A DNA stretch of 64,000 nucleotides from Acidimicrobiaceae bacterium (GTDB taxonomy: Bacteria > Actinomycetota > Acidimicrobiia > Acidimicrobiales > Aldehydirespiratoraceae): contig JAPPMP010000046.1 in assembly GCA_028819005.1 (NCBI GenBank), positions 21,735 to 85,734 of the forward strand, given 5' to 3'. Of the stretch, positions 1 to 8,160 are shown one piece after another. The position numbers and the translations under genes were made by a program. How positions within the stretch are numbered: position 1 is the first letter of the stretch; each line of letters starts with the position of its first letter. The notes under the pieces were generated by a model. It saw only the letters and a list, made by a program, of their open reading frames with translations. It made no database searches and was not told the DNA's origin.

Positions 1-443
1 CTGAGATCTGCATCGACTACGAACCAGCTGCCGGTCACCAACTCTGCTTCGAGCTGGCCCCCAGTCCACCCTGCGTAACCGGCGAACATCCTGACGCCGC
101 CGATGCCGGGCACCTCCTGGGGCGCCAGTCCGAGATCGACCGTTCCGATGCTGTCGAGGATCCGGTTCCAGCGTTCATCGCTGTGGTCGGGCTGGTATGA
201 CGCCAACCCTATGACCGAGGACGGCGAGACAGGTCCTCCCAAGAATACCACAGCGGGTTCGGCGGCCTGATCCGCCCACCGGTCGATGGCGGTCGATACG
301 GGCAGTTCGCTGGGGCGGTTGAGGACCACGCCGATCGCCCCTTCCTGATTGTGCTCGAGCATGAATACGACAGACCGGCAGAAGTCGGCGTCGAGCAGCG
401 AAGGTGCAGCAACTAGGAGTCGGCCTCTGGTCGATTCTTGCAT
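1..443 (-). CDS. YqgE/AlgH (UPF0301) family protein, C-terminus truncated by window edge
   Basis: Manual reverse-strand translation from ATG at 443: MQESTRGRLLVAAPSLLDADFCRSVVFMLEHNQEGAIGVVLNRPSELP...FLGGPV; matches the YqgE pattern. Not in the ORF track because it runs off the left edge. Confidence 0.85.
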   Translation of the reverse strand, partial: MQESTRGRLLVAAPSLLDADFCRSVVFMLEHNQEGAIGVVLNRPSELPVSTAIDRWADQAAEPAVVFLGGPVSPSSVIGLASYQPDHSDERWNRILDSIGTVDLGLAPQEVPGIGGVRMFAGYAGWTGGQLEAELVTGSWFVVDADL

Positions 444-503
444 CGCTTGTAGTCTCGCGTGATCCGGCAGCGATTGTCACCCAGCCTCTCGGGACCCCGT
501 GCC

Positions 504-648
504 GAGCGGCCCGGCCTGTGGCCCGAGCGGCCCAGTGAGCGCAGCGAACAAGAGCGGCCCGGCCTGTGGCCCGAGCGGCCCAGTGAGCGCAGCAAACAGG
601 AGCGGGGGGTGGAGCGCAGCGTGCAAGAGCGGTGAGCAGGAGCGGGGT
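504..648. repeat. 48-bp tandem direct repeat (504-551, 552-599) plus degenerate third unit
   Basis: GAGCGGCCCGGCCTGTGGCCCGAGCGGCCCAGTGAGCGCAGC(G/A)AACA(A/G) repeated back to back with about 2 mismatches; 600-648 is rich in the same GAGCGG/GAGCGCAGC words. Confidence 0.9.
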
Positions 649-1322
649 CATGGCGTGTCCGAGGGGTCCTCGCCGTAGTCGAAGAGCAGTTCTTCTCCGG
701 CGCTGACGTCGCGGATCGCATACAGGTCCAGGCCGTCGAAATATACGTTGGGGGAGCGGCTGTGGTTCAAGAAGCGGAGGTCGCCGTCGCCGTCGACTCC
801 CTCCCAGGCGCCGTCGTCGCGCTCGATCCACAGGACGTGCTTTCCGTCGACCATGGTCGGAGAGCCTGAGTACCGGCCGATGAGCCTGCCCTGCTCGAGT
901 TCGACGAGCGCGAAGACGCCCGTTCCGTGAACCGGTGAGCGCCGCGGTTCGAACAGGTCGCTTCCTTGGGGCTGGAGCAGCACGACGTTTTCGTTCCCGG
1001 GCGCTGAGAGAGGGCGCCTGTGGCGGCTGTCGGTGATGAGTGAATGCGTCACCGCCCGTTTGGCCAGGTCCTCGAGGTCCGCTCGGAGCGGATCGCGCAG
1101 CCAACCGTCGACCGAGGCACTGTCGGGAAAGGAGACGACGAGCACCGCGTCGGGAATGCCTGCTCTCAGATCGGCGTCGGCGATCCTGCGCTCTAGCGAG
1201 CCGTTGTTGCGGGGCAGCAGCGCAACGAGCGCATCCAGGTACTCTTCGAAGGTCTCTGGGTCGTCCCGGCCCCAAAGTTGCAGCGTGAGCTCGATACGTC
1301 CGTCTTGGTCCACTTGTTGCAC
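648..1322 (-). CDS. DUF1330-like domain fused to C-terminal SET-domain protein (putative protein methyltransferase)
   Basis: SET hallmarks: RRSPVHGTGVFALVELEQG, DLRFLNHSRSPNVYFDG, VSAGEELLFDYGED. N-terminal half resembles a DUF1330 ferredoxin-like fold. Likely GTG start near 1322, not the 1667 ORF start. Confidence 0.75.
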   Translation of the reverse strand: MQQVDQDGRIELTLQLWGRDDPETFEEYLDALVALLPRNNGSLERRIADADLRAGIPDAVLVVSFPDSASVDGWLRDPLRADLEDLAKRAVTHSLITDSRHRRPLSAPGNENVVLLQPQGSDLFEPRRSPVHGTGVFALVELEQGRLIGRYSGSPTMVDGKHVLWIERDDGAWEGVDGDGDLRFLNHSRSPNVYFDGLDLYAIRDVSAGEELLFDYGEDPSDTP

Positions 1323-1464
1323 AGTACCCAAACCATTAGAGGCATCGCAGCCCTGATCGGGCCAGCTGCGCAATAACTTTACATAACGATGATTTCCGGC
1401 GTTTAAGCCTCTTGCTCCTGCTCGTCTTTCGGGTCGGTGGATACCGAACTGCCCGATACGGTTC

Positions 1465-2997
1465 TTGACCGTGGCTCGCAGGCTTGAAATCGAACTCACC
1501 TCCAATCGCGCAGACGGCAAGTGGACTTGGCGTGCTGCAGGAGCGAGACAACCGAAGGGAATCCTTGATGGAGGGTTGATCCCGGACGGCGTCGGCGTCG
1601 GCGATGTTCTGAGGGTCGAGGCTGACGCGACCCTTGACGGACTGGAGATCACAACTGTTCTGCCCACGCGGGCGCCGAGAAGCCAAGTGGAAACGCTGCC
1701 TCTGCTCGGTTCGGGCCGTGAGCAGCCGCTGGTGACTTCGCAATTAGCCCCGAAGGGCCGCTCGCGTGCCCGTGGAGCCGGTGGAGGCCGTCGCGACTCA
1801 GAGTCCGCTTCTCGACGGAAAAAGCGCGCGGATCACAAGGACGAGCGACACAGCGATGCTCGACGGTCAGACCGAGGCCGCAAAGACCGCGACGGGCAAT
1901 CGGCTGACAAACCCGAAACCGATTCTCGACGCGGCGACCGCAGGAGAAAAGCTCGAGAGGGCCAACGAGGCGGAACGGCCGACTCCGGCTCGTCACGGGG
2001 CCAGAGAAGCGACAAACGCAATGGTCGGGCCCGACAGGATCGGCCGAAACCTCCCTTTGCCCCGCGTGCGCCGCGCCTGCGTCCCGGAAACAAGAACCGG
2101 CGTGCCGCGTTGGCCGATATGCCCGAGATCCAACATGGACTTGCCGAAGAGGTACTCAGAGGCGGCGTTCCCGGAGTGCGCAAAGCGATCGAGCGCATGA
2201 ACAAGATGGCCGAGGCCGAAGGCATTCCGGCAGTCAAGTCAGAACCGCTGGTTGCCCTGGCAGAGAAGATGACTCCAGTGTTGAAGGCCGCGGAATGGCG
2301 CGACCGGGCTGAAGCCGCAATCTCGGGAATCGAGACCGTCGACCTGCGTGATATCCGCAGCGTCGTGGTAGCCGCGGACAGCGGCGCGCGCGACGAACAG
2401 TCCCGTGAACTAGCGGAGAAGCTGCGGGAGGGCCTCTCGGCTCGAGTGGAGAGCGAACATAGATCGTGGCTCAACGAGATCGCGCAACACCTAGCCGATG
2501 GTCGGATTGTTCGTGCCCTGCGGCTCAGCAGTCGGCCGCCCAAAGCGGGTTCCCCGCTTCCGATCGACATGGCCGATCGCCTGACCAATGCGGCCTCTGA
2601 GTCGCTGAGCAGCGACGTGGCCCAACAACGATGGGCGACCGTGCTCGACGCTGTGGCGTTCTCCCCCGTCCGCTCCTTGGTGACCCCGCAAGGTCTGCCG
2701 CAAAACCCCAACGATCAGCTGCTGGCCACCGTGCGAAAGCTGGCGCCCAAGATCCCTGAGATTGCGGCCTTGTTCGGAATCGCCAAATCCGCACCGAAGC
2801 AACGCGCTGCACCCCATCCCTCACCCGAGACGCCGGCGGCAGCGCCAGTTGTTGAGGCAGCGCCGGTCGTTGAGACAGCGCCGGTTGTCGAGGCAGCGCC
2901 GGTTGTCGAGGCAGCGCCGGTTGTCGATGTTGAAGAGGATCCCGCTCCCCCGCCGCAAACGGCAACGCCTGGATCCGGGGCAGTCGCCAATGATTGA
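1465..2997 (+). CDS. Conserved actinobacterial-type protein with N-terminal beta-rich domain, Arg/Lys-rich basic linker, helical domain and PVVEAA repeat tail
   Basis: 510-aa ORF; TTG start at 1465 or GTG at 1471; RRKKRADHKDERHSDARRSDRGRKDRDG basic region; overlaps start of downstream enoyl-CoA hydratase. Confidence 0.75.
   Translation: MTVARRLEIELTSNRADGKWTWRAAGARQPKGILDGGLIPDGVGVGDVLRVEADATLDGLEITTVLPTRAPRSQVETLPLLGSGREQPLVTSQLAPKGRSRARGAGGGRRDSESASRRKKRADHKDERHSDARRSDRGRKDRDGQSADKPETDSRRGDRRRKAREGQRGGTADSGSSRGQRSDKRNGRARQDRPKPPFAPRAPRLRPGNKNRRAALADMPEIQHGLAEEVLRGGVPGVRKAIERMNKMAEAEGIPAVKSEPLVALAEKMTPVLKAAEWRDRAEAAISGIETVDLRDIRSVVVAADSGARDEQSRELAEKLREGLSARVESEHRSWLNEIAQHLADGRIVRALRLSSRPPKAGSPLPIDMADRLTNAASESLSSDVAQQRWATVLDAVAFSPVRSLVTPQGLPQNPNDQLLATVRKLAPKIPEIAALFGIAKSAPKQRAAPHPSPETPAAAPVVEAAPVVETAPVVEAAPVVEAAPVVDVEEDPAPPPQTATPGSGAVAND
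2842..2931 (+). repeat. 18-bp in-frame tandem repeat (about 5 units) encoding APVVEA/APVVET
   Basis: GCGCCGGTTGTCGAGGCA-type units repeated five times, encoding PVVEAAPVVETAPVVEAAPVVEAAPVVDVEED. Confidence 0.9.
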
Positions 2998-3751
2998 GTT
3001 CGAGACCCGTGGCCGTATCGGGATCATGCGTCTCGATCGCGTCGAAGCTCGCAATGCCATCAATCCGGCTATGGCAGAAGCGATTGAATCAGCGATCGAC
3101 CGCCTTGAACAAGACGACGATCTGTGGATTGGGATATTGGCCCACAATGGCCCCGTCTTCAGCGCGGGGGCCGACCTCAAAGAGATCGCTGCGGGCAACG
3201 GCGCCTTTCTGGGCACCGAGCGTGGAGGATTCGCCGGCATCGTCCTGCGCGAGCGAACCAAACCGCTCATCGCCGCTGTCGACGGTCATGCCGTTGCCGG
3301 CGGAACAGAGATCGTCCTGTCCTGTGATCTAGTGGTCGCTTCAACCATCGCGAAGTTCGGATTGCCCGAGGTGAAACGCTCACTCGTGGCTGCCGCAGGG
3401 GGTTTGGTGCGTCTGCCCCGGGTGCTCCCTCCCAACATCGCGATGGAGCTCGCGATAACCGGCGACACCCTGTCTGCTGAGCGGGCACATCAGTTCGGAC
3501 TGGTCAACGAACTGTGCCGGCCCGGTGAGGTGATGGCTGCGGCCTCCGCCCTCGGGGAGCGAATCTGCGCCAATGCTCCGTTGGCGGTGCGTGAGAGCCG
3601 CCGCCTCATCCTTGAGGCTCCCGGTCAAACTGACAGGGAGGGAGTCGCTGAGGGAGGCAGGGCGACCGCGCGCTTGGCATCGACAGAAGACTTTGCCGAG
3701 GGTCCCAGAGCTTTCATCGAGAAGCGCCCCCCCGTCTGGCAAGGTCGCTGA
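2990..3751 (+). CDS. Enoyl-CoA hydratase/isomerase family protein
   Basis: MIEFETRGRIGIMRLDRVEARNAINPAM...GPVFSAGADLKEI...AAVDGHAVAGGTEIVLSCDLVVAS: crotonase fold signature. ATG at 2990 overlaps previous stop. Confidence 0.92.
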   Translation: MIEFETRGRIGIMRLDRVEARNAINPAMAEAIESAIDRLEQDDDLWIGILAHNGPVFSAGADLKEIAAGNGAFLGTERGGFAGIVLRERTKPLIAAVDGHAVAGGTEIVLSCDLVVASTIAKFGLPEVKRSLVAAAGGLVRLPRVLPPNIAMELAITGDTLSAERAHQFGLVNELCRPGEVMAAASALGERICANAPLAVRESRRLILEAPGQTDREGVAEGGRATARLASTEDFAEGPRAFIEKRPPVWQGR

Positions 3752-3774
3752 GATGGCGGTACCGGGGCGTCCGG

Positions 3775-4242
3775 TCAGTTCTTCAGCGACCGGTGGACGC
3801 GCAGAGCTCGGGCGGTGAGGCCGAACGTCTCGAAGAAGTTCTTCGTCTCGCGGTCCCCGGGAAGGGCGATCGAATCGATGCCTATGCACCCCTGCTCAAC
3901 GCACCACCGCTCAACGAGCCCGATGAGCGCTTCACCGCAACCCACTCCTCGGGCCTCGGGCATAACGTAGATGTCGGTGACCTGGCCGAGAACACTGCCG
4001 TCGTGGAGATCGACCAGATCGACGCCTGCATAACCCACGATCGCGTCGTCGATGCACGCGACCGCGAGCAGTCCGGAAACCATCGTTTCGTGCAGGCTGA
4101 GGTCCAACGGTTCAGCGCGGGCCTCGCGTTGGGACCACACAGCACCCCCGCGGTTGAGGCGCAGTTCCCCGATCGCGTCCGAACACAATCGAGCGACCTC
4201 CGCTAGGTCAGCAGGCACAGCCCGGCGCGAGTCGACTTCCAC
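3775..4242 (-). CDS. GNAT family N-acetyltransferase
   Basis: 155 aa; VTDIYVMPEARGVGCGEALIGLVERWCVEQGCIGIDSIALPGDRETKNFFETFGL, acetyl-CoA binding motif. Confidence 0.88.
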   Translation of the reverse strand: MEVDSRRAVPADLAEVARLCSDAIGELRLNRGGAVWSQREARAEPLDLSLHETMVSGLLAVACIDDAIVGYAGVDLVDLHDGSVLGQVTDIYVMPEARGVGCGEALIGLVERWCVEQGCIGIDSIALPGDRETKNFFETFGLTARALRVHRSLKN

Positions 4243-4244
4243 GA

Positions 4245-4721
4245 TCAGTCGCTCGGGGGGGCGCTGCGCGCGCTCAGTTGCTTTATTCGGTTCGTCACAG
4301 TCTGGCGGTCTCGATGAGCCTGCTCGTAGGCGAGGATCGTGTCGAGTTGCCTTTGGTCGAGCGCTTCTAGCTTCTCGAGCAACTGTGGTGCTGAGAAGGC
4401 GTTGTAGTTCTCGATCGGCAACCCGGGGTCGTCATCTTCGGGTTCGTCGGGATCATCGAGTTCATCGGGATCTTCGTGCCTGTCGGGGGTTATCAAGTCC
4501 ACGGCGGCTCCCGCCGCCTCGAGCAACTGGCGAAACAATTGAGCCGTGTCGGCTCGTCCCCGATTGCCGGCGACCTTGCCCGCGAGTTGGGTCAATGCGA
4601 CCTGACCCCTGCCGCGATCAGCGAGTTTCGGGATCAGGTCCCTGGCTTCCAACAGCAGACCGATCGGTGCGTAGACCAACAGATCGAGCAGTTGTCCACC
4701 AAGGTTCTCCTCCTCGCTCAC
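4245..4721 (-). CDS. Conserved hypothetical protein
   Basis: GTG start at 4721 overlaps the TGA of the upstream gene (GTGA), suggesting translational coupling; ends ...LAYEQAHRDRQTVTNRIKQL. Confidence 0.7.
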   Translation of the reverse strand: MSEEENLGGQLLDLLVYAPIGLLLEARDLIPKLADRGRGQVALTQLAGKVAGNRGRADTAQLFRQLLEAAGAAVDLITPDRHEDPDELDDPDEPEDDDPGLPIENYNAFSAPQLLEKLEALDQRQLDTILAYEQAHRDRQTVTNRIKQLSARSAPPSD

Positions 4722-5179
4722 GCGGCCCCAACCGGTCCCCCACAATGTGGGCATTCATCGTCGACGACCGCCGCGCTGTTCACCAACAAGAAGCAATGCG
4801 GACACGAGAACTCGTTGTCGCCGCGGGCGACTACCGGTTCGGCTTCCCCCGAGGCTGCCGCAGGGGATCGGACTGTGCCCGTCTCCTCCTCGTCGTCGGT
4901 TGCCTGGTCGTCACCGGCGGCAATGCGCTCTTTGAGGATGGCGTCGAGGTCTGCCTCCACGTCGTCTTCGTCTTCGTCGTCGAGGTCATCGTTGAGCTCT
5001 GCCTCCTCCTCGTCGTCTTCGTCTTCGTCGTCGAGGTCGTCCTCCAGATCGTCGTCGAGGTCGTCTTCGTCCAGTTCGTCACCGTTGAGCCCATCGTCCT
5101 CTTCGAGGTCGTGGTCGAAGTCGTCGTCGAGGTCTTCGTCTGAATCGATGTCGTCGTTGTTGGAGATGTTGTCGTTCAC
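4718..5179 (-). CDS. DUF4193-like protein with very acidic Asp/Glu-rich N-terminus and C-terminal zinc-ribbon-like CPHC...CPHC
   Basis: 153 aa; DDLDDDLEDDLDDEDEDDEEE... then FSCPHCFLLVNSAAVVDDECPHCGG, similar to DUF4193 FTCSSCFLV. Confidence 0.75.
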   Translation of the reverse strand: MNDNISNNDDIDSDEDLDDDFDHDLEEDDGLNGDELDEDDLDDDLEDDLDDEDEDDEEEAELNDDLDDEDEDDVEADLDAILKERIAAGDDQATDDEEETGTVRSPAAASGEAEPVVARGDNEFSCPHCFLLVNSAAVVDDECPHCGGPVGAA

Positions 5180-5254
5180 CGTCGGTTCCTGAAGCCAGAA
5201 ATGTTGCCGCGGATCATAGACAATGCGAAGCGCTACGCAACCTCAGGAAGCGGA

Positions 5255-6874
5255 TTAACCGAGATCGCGGTCTTGGCGGCGTTTCTCCGCGCGTTGTTCA
5301 GCAGACAGGCGGCCCAACGGCGTGTCAGAGGAGTAGTCGACGAAGCGCATCGCCTCGGCCAGCGCCACATGCCCGGCCTTCTCCCTGATCTGAGTGTGCA
5401 TGCGTTGACAGATGCGCCTGTAGGCTTCGTGTCCCTGCGGCGTGGTGCGCAGCTCGAGCATGTGCATCGCCTCGCGGGCATTGAACTGCATCGAGTAGCG
5501 AATCCGGTAAGCCAACGACACTGCGTAACAGGCGCTGTCGCGATGCTCGCCGAGGAGCGCATTGTGAAGCGATTCCGAACGCGCCATTGCGGCGCGGTAC
5601 TCCTCGGCGACCCCGGCAGCCTCAACCGCTTCGGGCATCACGTACCCATGGCGCGGCGACAGCGGCTGCCAGTCGATGGTGAGCATCCGGTGCCGCTGAA
5701 GGTCGCGGAAAGCGCCGTAGTCCGACAGAACGTCGAATCGGTAACCCGTCCGTTCGAACGCTCGCCCGGGCCGGTGGCGCCGGTTGTCGCGCTGCCCTAC
5801 ATAGGCCTTGACGACTTCGAGGCGCTCCTCAACCGACATCTGGTGGACCCGCGCCTCGACCATCCGCTCAGAGAGGGACGTGTAGGGATAGAGACAGGCG
5901 GTTACCACCTTCAATTCGCCCTCGGGATCGAAGTCGACCAGCTCGACGACGTCGTCGTCGACCACTCCCCCGGTTTCATAGCCGAAAATCTGGTCGCTGA
6001 TCGCGTCCATCGAGTCGCGCGCGTCTTTGAGATAGTTCGTGGAGCGCACCCCGCGGTCAGGTAGGTCAACGCGCTTGAGGAAGGACGGGATCACCTTGCG
6101 CAGTTCGGTGAGCATCATGCCGGCATATGAGCGGGACTCGGGCAGAGGATGGCTTCTCATACGCAACAGCAGCGCTTCGTAAGCCTGTCCCGTGCCGTAT
6201 ATTCCAACGTTGGACAACGACGCCGCGGGCAGCATTCCGCGGACGGCGTCGAGTGCCCTCGCTTTGACGGCGGTGCGGTACGCAAAATCGCTGTCACCGT
6301 CGTTCTTCGGGATCGCCTCGCGAAAGAAAGTCTGCATTTGCGGGATGAGTTCCGAGTAGGCGTCGAAGATTCGATCCATGTCTGCGACGTAACGAGTGCC
6401 CAGTTGCGAACTCAAGATTTGCGGATCGCGGTAGTAGCGATAGCGCCCGCCCAGTCGCTCGTCATAAGCGATGTAGCGCGTGCTCTGTTCCAGGTATGCC
6501 ATCAGGCGACCCCACTCGAGCACCTTGGTCAGGATGTTGGAAGCTTGCTCGCACGCCAGATGCACACCGCCAAGCTGGGCCACGCTGTCGTCGCCGTACT
6601 CGAAGAAGACTCTGTCGTACAGTTCCTCTGCCCGCCGCAATCCGACCGTCGCATCGATGGTCTGGTCGCCCTCAATGTCAAGGTCGCCCACGAATTCTTG
6701 AAGGAACAACCGACGAAGGCTCAAAGGCGAGCGCGAATACCTGGCAAAGAGCGCTCCTTTCACGACTTCTGGGAGGTTGACGAGCGCGAACACAGGCTGA
6801 TCGAGATTGGTGAAATAGCGACGAAGAATGTCGGCCTCGTCAGCGCTGAAGTCCTCGGCTATATAGACCGTCAT
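5255..6874 (-). CDS. Two-domain FAD-dependent thymidylate synthase (ThyX)-like protein
   Basis: Start at MTVYIAEDF (6874). N-domain: FARYSRSPLSLRRL...CEQASNILTKVLEWGRLMAYLEQSTRYI. C-domain: YGAFRDLQRHRMLTIDWQPL...REAMHMLELRTTPQGHEAYR. Confidence 0.85.
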   Translation of the reverse strand: MTVYIAEDFSADEADILRRYFTNLDQPVFALVNLPEVVKGALFARYSRSPLSLRRLFLQEFVGDLDIEGDQTIDATVGLRRAEELYDRVFFEYGDDSVAQLGGVHLACEQASNILTKVLEWGRLMAYLEQSTRYIAYDERLGGRYRYYRDPQILSSQLGTRYVADMDRIFDAYSELIPQMQTFFREAIPKNDGDSDFAYRTAVKARALDAVRGMLPAASLSNVGIYGTGQAYEALLLRMRSHPLPESRSYAGMMLTELRKVIPSFLKRVDLPDRGVRSTNYLKDARDSMDAISDQIFGYETGGVVDDDVVELVDFDPEGELKVVTACLYPYTSLSERMVEARVHQMSVEERLEVVKAYVGQRDNRRHRPGRAFERTGYRFDVLSDYGAFRDLQRHRMLTIDWQPLSPRHGYVMPEAVEAAGVAEEYRAAMARSESLHNALLGEHRDSACYAVSLAYRIRYSMQFNAREAMHMLELRTTPQGHEAYRRICQRMHTQIREKAGHVALAEAMRFVDYSSDTPLGRLSAEQRAEKRRQDRDLG

Positions 6875-6885
6875 TCCTGCAGAGG

Positions 6886-8061
6886 CTATTCGCTTGCCGG
6901 GAAGGAGCCGCGGATGGCGGGTAGCGCGTCGGGATCTCCCCAACAGTCGACGATGGTCATCGCCATGTTGAGCGCTCCGTCAATGACCGCTTGGTCCGCT
7001 GCCTCTGAGCATGCATGGGTCTCGAACTCTGGTGTGTGAATCGCCGTGCCCCGCGGAGCAACCTTGATCATCGGATGGATCGACGGAACGGAGTGACTGA
7101 CGTTGCCCATGTCAGTGCTGCCAACGACGACCCTCTTCTGGTCCTGGGGGCTCACCACACGGCCGTTGGCCTCCGAGTTGCGCACGTAGAGGTCGAGCAG
7201 CGGCCTGTTGTCGATCATGTCGTAATACGGTGGATCCTTCCAGACACTGTGCATCTCGCAGCAGGCCGCGGCGGCGCCGGCCTCGAGGCATGCCGTGAAA
7301 CGCTCTTTGAGGCGTTGCAGGCTGTCGATATTGCCCGATCGCACGTACCATTGCGCCGCCGTGCGCGACGGGACGATGTTGGGCTTGTCGCCGGCTTCGG
7401 TGAAGATGCCGTGGATGCGCTCGTCGGGGCGGATGTGCTGGCGCAACGCCGCCACGGCGTTGTAACCCAGCACGGCAGCATCGAGCGCGTTGCGGCCCAG
7501 ATGCGGGGCCGCGGCGGCGTGAGATGCTTGGCCCTCATAGGTCACGTCGACTGTATGCACCGCTATGACCTGCATCTTTTCGATGTCGTGGTCAGCGGGA
7601 TGCACCATCATGGCTGCATCGACGTCGTCGAAGGCGCCTCTGCGGATCATGAACTCCTTGCCTCCACCGCCCTCTTCTGCCGGTGTTCCCAGAATTGCCA
7701 CCCGTCCGCCCAGGGCTTCGGCTGCAACCGCAGCGGCAAGGCCCGCACCGAGTCCCGCGGCTGCGATCACATTGTGGCCGCAGGCATGGCCGATTCCGGG
7801 AAGCGCGTCGTATTCACAGCACACCGCGATGGTGGGACCGCCGCTTCCGGCGCGGGCGTCGAAAGCGGTCGCCAAATCGTACGCGCCGCGTTCGACGCGG
7901 AGACCCTCGTCTTCTATCGCGGCGGTGAGAACCTCGTGAGCGTGATGCTCCTCGAACCCGAGTTCGGGATTCGCGTGAAGCGAGTGCGAGATTTCCAGCA
8001 ACTTCGGGGTCAGGCGTTCGACCTCGGCGCGGACTGCCCTCTTCGCCTCAATAACCTCCAT
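6886..8061 (-). CDS. M20 family amidohydrolase/peptidase (AbgB/aminoacylase-like)
   Basis: 391 aa; SLHANPELGFEEHHAHEVL, CCEYDALPGIGHACGHNVIAAAGLGAG, GTPAEEGGGGKEFMI. Confidence 0.9.
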   Translation of the reverse strand: MEVIEAKRAVRAEVERLTPKLLEISHSLHANPELGFEEHHAHEVLTAAIEDEGLRVERGAYDLATAFDARAGSGGPTIAVCCEYDALPGIGHACGHNVIAAAGLGAGLAAAVAAEALGGRVAILGTPAEEGGGGKEFMIRRGAFDDVDAAMMVHPADHDIEKMQVIAVHTVDVTYEGQASHAAAAPHLGRNALDAAVLGYNAVAALRQHIRPDERIHGIFTEAGDKPNIVPSRTAAQWYVRSGNIDSLQRLKERFTACLEAGAAAACCEMHSVWKDPPYYDMIDNRPLLDLYVRNSEANGRVVSPQDQKRVVVGSTDMGNVSHSVPSIHPMIKVAPRGTAIHTPEFETHACSEAADQAVIDGALNMAMTIVDCWGDPDALPAIRGSFPASE

Positions 8062-8160
8062 CCGGCGATTCTAGAGGGACTCGGCTGCCGCAACGGGCCT
8101 TGGGCGCCGAAATCTGGCCAAGTGACCAGTGCGGCCTCTCAGTCCCGGATATCAAGCCTC

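Noticed and set aside
504-648. CRISPR-like array
   Set aside because: Repeats are directly abutting with no unique spacers, and no cas genes nearby.
175-1275. 366-aa Arg-rich minus-strand ORF
   Set aside because: Crosses the YqgE start, the intergenic repeat and the SET gene in the wrong frame.
4052-5192. Val/Phe- and Ser-rich plus-strand ORFs (4052-5143, 4476-5192)
   Set aside because: Artefact of the complementary strand of the Asp/Glu-rich DUF4193-like gene.
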